Origin: Balneolales bacterium
GTDB lineage: Bacteria > Bacteroidota > Rhodothermia > Balneolales > Natronogracilivirgulaceae
Direction of reading: 5' to 3'
Length of the DNA: 14,304 nt
Assembly (NCBI GenBank): GCA_007133995.1
Contig: SLLP01000127.1
Location: forward strand, 1 to 14,304
Part shown: positions 7,345 to 12,080 of the stretch, in pieces
Numbering within the stretch: position 1 is the first letter of the stretch
How the letters are laid out: every line of letters begins with the position of its first letter
Position numbers and translations under genes: made by a program
The notes under the pieces: generated by a model
Told to the model about the DNA's origin: nothing
The model's input: the letters and a program-made list of their open reading frames with translations, nothing else
Databases searched by the model: none

Positions 7345-8376
7345 ATGAACAAACGAGCTGTAAAAATAACCAAGGCATCCGGAGAGAGTGTTCCGTTTTC
7401 GGAAAACAAGCTGCGCCACTCGCTGCAGCGTTCCGGCGCGACCGACTCACAGATCGACTTTGTCGTGGATCAGGTGAATGACCTGCTCTACGAAGGCATC
7501 CCTACGGGCAAGATCTACCGCAAGGCCTACGAAATGCTGCGGAAGCGTTCGCGTTCCAAGGCGGCCCGTTACAAGCTGAAAAAAGCGATCATGGAGCTGG
7601 GACCATCCGGATATCCGTTCGAGCAGTTCGTGGGCGCCATATTCGAGCAGCAGGGGTTCCGGTCAGAGGTGGGAGTAATGGTCGCAGGTAAGTGTGTTGC
7701 CCACGAGATCGACGTTCTGGCCCACAAAAACAGTAAACTCATCCTGGTTGAGTGCAAGTTCCACAACCGCCCGGGTGTGAAATGTGATGTAAAAGTGCCG
7801 CTCTACATCCATTCGCGTTTTCGTGACGTGGTGATGTCGCGAAATGGAAACACCAGTGGAGACCGGGTTGAAGCCGGGCGCAAAAGCCACGGCAATCACA
7901 AAAATGACAGCAGTCAATACAGCCACGGCAGCCAAGACAGTCACAACATAGACAGCCAAAAGAACCCTGTCGATCGCATCGGAAAAAATGCGGGTAGTAG
8001 CAAGAACGATGCCAGAATACTCAGCAGCGAAGATTACAGCGAATTTGAAGGATGGATCGTCACCAATACCCGGTTTACCGACGATGCGATCTCCTACGGT
8101 GTTTGCACCGGACTGGTGATGCTGGGGTGGGATTATCCAAATAAAAGCAGTCTTAAGCACCGGATCGGCCTGGCGGGCTTGCATCCGGTCACCTGTCTAA
8201 GCAGCCTGAACCGTAAGGAAAAGGAATTTCTGCTGGATAAGGGTGTCGTTCTGTGCCGCATGGTGCCCGATGAATTGGACCTGCTCCGGGAGCTTGGACT
8301 GTCCGATGCACGCATCACAAAAGTGGAGCGCGAATGCGATGAACTGGTGCATGAACTGGATGTGCCCAAAGAGTAA
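7345..8376 (+). CDS. ATP-cone domain plus PD-(D/E)XK nuclease-like protein
   Basis: A 343-residue protein. Residues 1-90 match an ATP-cone (VKITKASGESVPFSENKLRHSLQRSGA, then a helical region rich in Arg/Lys), the nucleotide-sensing module best known from ribonucleotide reductases and NrdR. From about residue 92 a restriction-endonuclease-like fold begins: FEQFVGAIFEQQGF helix, then D123 in HEIDVLAH and E136-C-K138 in VECK, which form the D...E-x-K metal site. The fold resumes at EGWIVTNTRFTDDAISYGVCTG and ends in LLRELGLSDARI. Between them, about residues 163-230, lies an insertion rich in Ser, Asn, His, Gly, Lys and Asp. ATP-cone/nuclease fusions of this type are known as predicted restriction-type nucleases in many bacteria; their targets are unknown. 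All catalytic residues are present. The start at 7345 has an SD-like AGGATGG upstream and begins the conserved ATP-cone. Confidence 0.85.
   Translation: MNKRAVKITKASGESVPFSENKLRHSLQRSGATDSQIDFVVDQVNDLLYEGIPTGKIYRKAYEMLRKRSRSKAARYKLKKAIMELGPSGYPFEQFVGAIFEQQGFRSEVGVMVAGKCVAHEIDVLAHKNSKLILVECKFHNRPGVKCDVKVPLYIHSRFRDVVMSRNGNTSGDRVEAGRKSHGNHKNDSSQYSHGSQDSHNIDSQKNPVDRIGKNAGSSKNDARILSSEDYSEFEGWIVTNTRFTDDAISYGVCTGLVMLGWDYPNKSSLKHRIGLAGLHPVTCLSSLNRKEKEFLLDKGVVLCRMVPDELDLLRELGLSDARITKVERECDELVHELDVPKE
7885..7930 (+). repeat. In-frame direct repeat within the nuclease insert
   Basis: AGCCACGGCA occurs at 7885-7894 and 7921-7930, 36 bases (12 codons) apart and in the same frame, both times coding the SHG core. 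The surrounding CAG/GCC/AAC-rich text suggests the insert grew by slippage or unit duplication. Confidence 0.7.
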
Positions 8377-8477
8377 CACGAGTGATAAAGATTAGCATGG
8401 GTCATACGAGTCACGCCCGGCGCTTTTCAAACGGGCTTCAAATCCTGTCCGGCCGGCGAATCACCGTTTTGGCGCTC

Positions 8478-9281
8478 TTATTTTTTGTGGATGATCCGCG
8501 AACTCATCAGCCGGTGATTTTCCGAGAATAGCATCCGGTAAGCCAGCAGCACCACACCCAGCGTGGCCAGTGCGGTGCAGGCAGCGATCATGAACATGAT
8601 CACAATTTGGTACCTGACCGCATCCAGCGGGGCGGCGCCGGCGAGAATCTGTCCGGTCATCATCCCCGGCAGGCTCACGATGCCCATGATCATCATGGCA
8701 TTGACGGTCGGGATCATACCCGTACGCAGCGCCTGGCGGATCTCTTCGTGGGCCGCCTCCCACCGGCTGGCGCCATGCGAGAGCATCGTCTCGATCCAGT
8801 TGCGGTTTCGCACACATCCTTCCATCATCCGATCCAGCCCCAGGGAAATACCCGTAAGTGCATTACCCAGCACCATACCGAGCAGCGGTATCAGGTACTG
8901 CGGATCGTACCAGGGATCCACCTGCAAAATACCCGTGACAGCCGCGCCGGTGACCAGGAAAGCGCTTGCGCTGATCGTCACCAGACTGTTCCAATACACG
9001 CCCGGGAACCGCCGTTTTGTGCGCTGCACGGCGGCTACCCCGGCAAGTCCGGCCATCACCGCAGCCATCAACAGGATCAGCAGCGGCTCTTGCGTCTGGA
9101 AGATCCACTCCAGTACCAGCCCCACAAGGGCCAGCTGCACGGTCATCCGTACCGCGCCAACGAGCAGGTCCCGGCCGAGGCCCAGCTTCAGCACCACCGA
9201 AAGTCCGATATTGATGAGAAGCAACAGGGCCGCGAGGGCCAGCTGGACATTGCTGATGACGATGTAAGTCGTGTTCTCCAC
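8478..9281 (-). CDS. fetB: FetB-like ABC transporter permease (iron export, UPF0014)
   Basis: A 267-residue integral membrane protein of the UPF0014/FetB family, whose E. coli member exports iron together with FetA; family lengths are about 260. Roughly seven membrane stretches are visible. Family hallmarks are the early basic segment AVRMTVQLALVGLVLEWIF, the central IPLLGMVLGNALTGISLGLDRM (G-N-x-L-T/S-x-x-x-L), the following ETMLSHGASRWEAAHEEIRQALRTGMIPTVNAMMIMGIVSLPGMMTGQILAG, which holds the coupling helix, and a C-terminal pair of helices. The ATP-binding partner fetA lies directly upstream on the same strand with a gap of 119 bases. The substrate (iron or another metal) is by family inference. 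An ATG at 9281 starts the protein with a typical short polar stretch before the first helix. Confidence 0.92.
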   Translation of the reverse strand: MENTTYIVISNVQLALAALLLLINIGLSVVLKLGLGRDLLVGAVRMTVQLALVGLVLEWIFQTQEPLLILLMAAVMAGLAGVAAVQRTKRRFPGVYWNSLVTISASAFLVTGAAVTGILQVDPWYDPQYLIPLLGMVLGNALTGISLGLDRMMEGCVRNRNWIETMLSHGASRWEAAHEEIRQALRTGMIPTVNAMMIMGIVSLPGMMTGQILAGAAPLDAVRYQIVIMFMIAACTALATLGVVLLAYRMLFSENHRLMSSRIIHKK

Positions 9282-9365
9282 AGTGAGTCTGTTTTACGGT
9301 TTCGAGTGTAATGTTCAGCGGGATGTGAGATGTTGGATCCGGTCTATCGGGTGCGAATGGTATGA

Positions 9366-9377
9366 TATGAATTCATA
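9366..9377. other. 12-base palindrome in the fetA-fetB gap
   Basis: TATGAATTCATA is a perfect palindrome in the 119-base gap between the two fet genes. It has no T-run and could be chance; nothing else stands out in this gap. Confidence 0.3.
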
Positions 9378-9400
9378 GATGTGGATTGTCGCGCGCAACG

Positions 9401-10093
9401 CTATCGGTTCTGCGTATCGACAGCTGAGGTAGCTGATTTGCGTTTTTCCGTGACAGCATCAGGGTTCAGGATGATCGACCTGCAGGTGATGCGATCCAGC
9501 TGCCTGGTGTCGTGGCTGGTCCAGATGAAGCAGCGGGAGGGATCGTCATCCATCCACACATCAATAAGCCTTTCCACCCGATTCACCATCGCTTCATCCA
9601 GGTTGGATGTGGGCTCGTCCAGAAGCAGCACTTCCGGCCTGAGCAGCAGCGAGCGCAAGATCGCCACCACCTGTTTCTCGCCGCCGGACAGATGATCTGC
9701 TGTTTTGTCCAAAAAAGACCCTGGAAGCTGAAGGATCTGCAGAAAGGCGTCCAGCTGAGCGGTGTCAAATTCCAGATCCCGGTTGGTTTTGAAGGTGAAA
9801 AACAGATCGATGCTCTGCCGCACGGTCCCGGATACAAAAGCCGCATCCTGCGGGATATAGCGCACCAGGCGGCGGTATTCCGGCAGGTTCCAATCTTCTA
9901 TGTTTCGATTTCGGTAACGGATTTCCCCGCCATCTACCGCATCAAGTCCGACCAGGGAACGCATCAGCAGGGTTTTGCCCGACCCCGAAGGACCGTGCAG
10001 CGCCACCCGTTCGCCGGGACCAAGATCCAGTGAAAGGCCGGTCCAGATAGGCCGGCCGTCAATCAGCCGTGTCAGATTGCGGGCTGTAAGCAT
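9401..10093 (-). CDS. fetA: FetA-like ABC transporter ATP-binding protein
   Basis: A 230-residue cytoplasmic ATPase subunit, the partner of the FetB permease directly downstream. Every ABC motif is present: Walker A GPSGSGKT (34-41), Q-loop Gln82 in IPQDA, signature LSGGEKQ (135-141), Walker B VLLLDE (155-160) and the H-loop His194 in TSHD. The text fits the FetA/YbbL group: a short protein, the DWNLPEYRRLVRYIPQDAAFVSGTVRQSIDLFF region after the Q-loop, and the adjacency to a UPF0014 permease. The open frame runs back to 10426, but the extra part overlaps the divergent thioredoxin gene and has the composition of a shadow; the ATG at 10093 starts exactly at the expected MLTARNLTR beta strand. 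A promoter is seen upstream at 10180-10213. The C-terminal tail after the H-loop is about 35 residues and polar. Confidence 0.92.
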   Translation of the reverse strand: MLTARNLTRLIDGRPIWTGLSLDLGPGERVALHGPSGSGKTLLMRSLVGLDAVDGGEIRYRNRNIEDWNLPEYRRLVRYIPQDAAFVSGTVRQSIDLFFTFKTNRDLEFDTAQLDAFLQILQLPGSFLDKTADHLSGGEKQVVAILRSLLLRPEVLLLDEPTSNLDEAMVNRVERLIDVWMDDDPSRCFIWTSHDTRQLDRITCRSIILNPDAVTEKRKSATSAVDTQNR

Positions 10094-10179
10094 GGGCGGT
10101 CGTTCCGGTTTGCGATGCTTATTTGTATCATTGAGAGAGGATGTGAAGATTGTGCTAGTAATTGCGATTACATGATTCG

Positions 10180-10213
10180 CAAATATTAAACAAACTAAAA
10201 TACGGCCAAAAAA
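10180..10213 (-). promoter_or_regulatory. Bacteroidota-type promoter for fetAB
   Basis: On the minus strand, a TTTTTTG element (10213-10207) and AATATTTG (10187-10180) are separated by exactly 19 bases; the latter matches TAnnTTTG at seven of eight positions. Transcription would start near 10173, about 80 bases before the fetA ATG. The -33 element lies just before the start codon of the divergent thioredoxin gene. Confidence 0.5.
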
Positions 10214-10214
10214 C

Positions 10215-10898
10215 ATGAAAAAAAGATCATTTTGGATTATGGTGCTGGTGCTCATCGGACTGGCGGCACTTATTCTGGCATTGCTGATGCAGGTCAGAAC
10301 GGCTGATGCACCGGTTACGGATACGCCGGTAACAAATGCGCCGGTAACGGTTGATCCGGCTCGGCAAGTCCCGGCTGCGAATGAGTCGGCTTCGACTCTC
10401 GGAATTGATGAAACGGACCGGGACACGGTGCCGGACGAGGCAACCTGGCGTCCGGCCGACCTGTTTCCTGCAACACGCGAATACCGCGGACCCGATTTCG
10501 AGCTTGTGGATCAGCGGGGTCAGCCCATCCGTCTTAGCGATTACGATGGCCGCATCATCGTGCTCAACCTCTGGGCTACATGGTGTCCGCCGTGCCGGGA
10601 CGAGGTGCCCGCGCTCATCCGTCTTCAGGAGGAGTACGGCGAGGCCGGCGTGCAGGTGATCGGGGTATCGCTGGATGAAAACGGTGCGCGTAAGGCCGTT
10701 GCCGACTTTGCCGAGTCATTCGGAATCAACTATCCGGTGCCGGTCGACGACGGCACCGCCCAGCAGGAATACGGTCCGCTGAGCGTCATCCCCACGACCT
10801 ATTTTCTGGACCGGAACCGCCACATCCGGTTTTATGCTCCCGGGTACCTGGATTATGAACAGATGGAGAAGGCAGTCCGCGATTTAATGTCTGATTAA
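10215..10898 (+). CDS. TlpA/ResA-like membrane-anchored thioredoxin
   Basis: A 227-residue protein. Residues 1-27 (MKKRSFWIMVLVLIGLAALILALLMQ) form an uncleaved anchor or signal peptide, placing the rest in the periplasm. Residues 28-85 are a polar Thr/Pro/Ala/Asp linker that begins with three short repeats. The thioredoxin domain starts at about residue 92 (GPDFELVDQRGQPIRLSDYDGR) and has the active-site WCPPC at 123-127 and the cis-proline at 193 in VIPTTY, as in TlpA, ResA and CcmG, which reduce disulfides in apocytochrome c or other envelope proteins. The C-x-x-C is intact, so it is likely active. It is divergent from fetA, with a promoter region shared in 10094-10214; I find no clear promoter for it. 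Its 3' end is overlapped by a tandem 33-base repeat. Confidence 0.9.
   Translation: MKKRSFWIMVLVLIGLAALILALLMQVRTADAPVTDTPVTNAPVTVDPARQVPAANESASTLGIDETDRDTVPDEATWRPADLFPATREYRGPDFELVDQRGQPIRLSDYDGRIIVLNLWATWCPPCRDEVPALIRLQEEYGEAGVQVIGVSLDENGARKAVADFAESFGINYPVPVDDGTAQQEYGPLSVIPTTYFLDRNRHIRFYAPGYLDYEQMEKAVRDLMSD
10305..10349 (+). repeat. Three 15-base coding repeats in the thioredoxin linker
   Basis: Three successive 15-base units encode DAPVT, DTPVT and NAPVT. They lie directly after the membrane anchor and probably form an extended spacer. Copy number may vary between strains. Confidence 0.8.
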
Positions 10899-10964
10899 AA
10901 CCGGCTCAGTGACGAATAATGGAAGGATTAAAGTCGGCTCAGTGACAGATTATTGTCGGATTAA
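10893..10964 (+). repeat. Tandem 33-base repeat over the thioredoxin stop codon
   Basis: Two imperfect 33-base units start at 10893 and 10926, each beginning GATTAA, both holding CGGCTCAGTGAC (10902-10913 and 10935-10946); a third copy is cut off after GATTAA (10959-10964). The first unit contains the gene's own TAA, and the period of 33 keeps the frame, so each unit carries the same in-frame stop. The 78 bases from 10965 to the GNAT start contain ACCCTATT at 10983-10990 and 11023-11030 but no clear terminator. Confidence 0.8.
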
Positions 10965-11042
10965 TGAGAATCTCACAAAAAGACCCTATTTTCATGGTAA
11001 ATTACCTCAAAACCCTCTAAAAACCCTATTCAGAGACTCTAT

Positions 11043-11942
11043 ATGATCAGAAATTACAAAGATGCGGATTTCGACGCTGTCCTGAAGCTTCTCGAAAAAT
11101 CCCTGGTGCATGATGACATCACATCCGAACTGTTGAAGGAAAAGCTGAACGGAGACCCTCATTTCGACCGGGATATGGTACTGGTTGCGGAAGACAGGGA
11201 CCGGATAACCGGTTTCATGCAGGGCGTCACCAGGGATATCCGGGGCGAACGGATCGGCTACCTGAAACTGATGGCGGTGGACCCGGACAACCGGAAAAAG
11301 GGAATCGCGCGCCAGATGTATGGGATGATGGAGGACCTGTTCCGCAAGCGAGGAATCAGAAAAGTGCGGATCTTTGATGTGCCGCTCAACTATTTCCAGC
11401 CCGGCATCGATCCGCGCTACACCGAAGCGCTCTGTTTTGCCTGGCGGATGGGCTTTGCGCGTTTTGATGACACGACCAATCTGATCGCCGACCTGGAGAG
11501 CCGGGACTGGGATACCGCCCGGAAGGAGCAGGACCTGGCCGAGGAGGGCATCGTCATCAGTCGGGCCACCGAGGAGGATCGCGTGGAGCTTCTCCGTTTT
11601 CTTGAGGATGAATTTGCCCTGTGGCGCCATGAGGTATCCATGGCATTTCTTCAAAACCCGGTCGCCATCCACATAGCCCGATTCAATGACCGGATTCGCG
11701 GTTTTTCCGCATACAACGGCAACAACGTGGGCCGCGGATGGGTAGGCCCCATGGGCACTTCCAATGTGCTGCGCGGCAGGGGAATCGGGGAGGTGCTGCT
11801 CAAGCGCTGCCTGAGCGACCTGAAATCCGAAGGCAACAAAAAGGCGATCATTCCCTGGGTCGGTCCAATCGCTTTCTATGCCCATCATGCGGGGGCGCGT
11901 GTCGATCGTGTATTCTGGCGATTTGAAAAGCCCCTCAATTAA
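11043..11942 (+). CDS. Two-domain GNAT-family N-acetyltransferase
   Basis: A 299-residue cytoplasmic protein made of two GNAT domains in tandem. The first (about 1-150) has the acetyl-CoA pyrophosphate-binding motif as VDPDNRKKGIARQM, with R84-K-K-G87-I-A89, and continues as IRKVRIFDVPLNYFQPGIDPRYTEALCFAWRMGF. The second (about 165-299) has VLRGRGIGEVLLKRCL, with R244-G-R-G-I-G249, and a strand WVGPIAFYAHHAGA. Only in the second is the motif a good match to the classic Q/R-x-x-G-x-G/A; in the first the last position is Ala, which the family tolerates. The acceptor substrate is unknown. The ATG at 11043 is preceded by CTCTAT rather than a Shine-Dalgarno sequence. It lies in the same direction as the lipoprotein amidase. 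Similar two-domain GNATs sit in cell-wall recycling loci, but this is an inference. Confidence 0.85.
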   Translation: MIRNYKDADFDAVLKLLEKSLVHDDITSELLKEKLNGDPHFDRDMVLVAEDRDRITGFMQGVTRDIRGERIGYLKLMAVDPDNRKKGIARQMYGMMEDLFRKRGIRKVRIFDVPLNYFQPGIDPRYTEALCFAWRMGFARFDDTTNLIADLESRDWDTARKEQDLAEEGIVISRATEEDRVELLRFLEDEFALWRHEVSMAFLQNPVAIHIARFNDRIRGFSAYNGNNVGRGWVGPMGTSNVLRGRGIGEVLLKRCLSDLKSEGNKKAIIPWVGPIAFYAHHAGARVDRVFWRFEKPLN

Positions 11943-12006
11943 CAGGTTTTCGGGATGCACCTTATGTCCGGTCTGACGCCTACATTGCTGAAATCCCCGC
12001 ACCGGG

Positions 12007-12058
12007 AGCCGGCCCTTCCAAAAGATTGTGCGCCCGCTGATTCCACAGGAGGCCGGCT
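12007..12058 (+). promoter_or_regulatory. GC-rich inverted repeat before the amidase gene
   Basis: AGCCGGCC (12007-12014) and GGCCGGCT (12051-12058) are perfect 8-base complements, separated by 36 bases. No T-run follows, so it is not a simple terminator for the GNAT gene; it may be a leader structure or chance in GC-rich sequence. The right arm follows directly on an AGGA (12047-12050). Confidence 0.3.
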
Positions 12059-12080
12059 AACGAGCCTTGCCTGCAAAGGT

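Noticed and set aside
8415..8436. Possible terminator between the nuclease and fetB
   Set aside because: GCCCG/CGGGC form only a 5-base stem, with no T-run on either side.
8563..9311. Long plus-strand frames opposite fetB
   Set aside because: The minus strand encodes a clear UPF0014 permease; the plus frames are low-complexity shadows.
10094..10426. N-terminal extension of fetA to 10426
   Set aside because: The extension overlaps the divergent thioredoxin coding region and precedes the canonical ABC start; the -7/-33 boxes also lie inside it.
10983..11030. Telomere-like ACCCT repeats upstream of the GNAT gene
   Set aside because: Only three imperfect short copies are present, with irregular spacing; there is no array and no sign of a chromosome end.
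11007..12002. 331-residue open frame on the minus strand
   Set aside because: It lies fully opposite the GNAT gene, whose two acetyl-CoA motifs are clear on the plus strand; the minus frame shows no recognisable motif.
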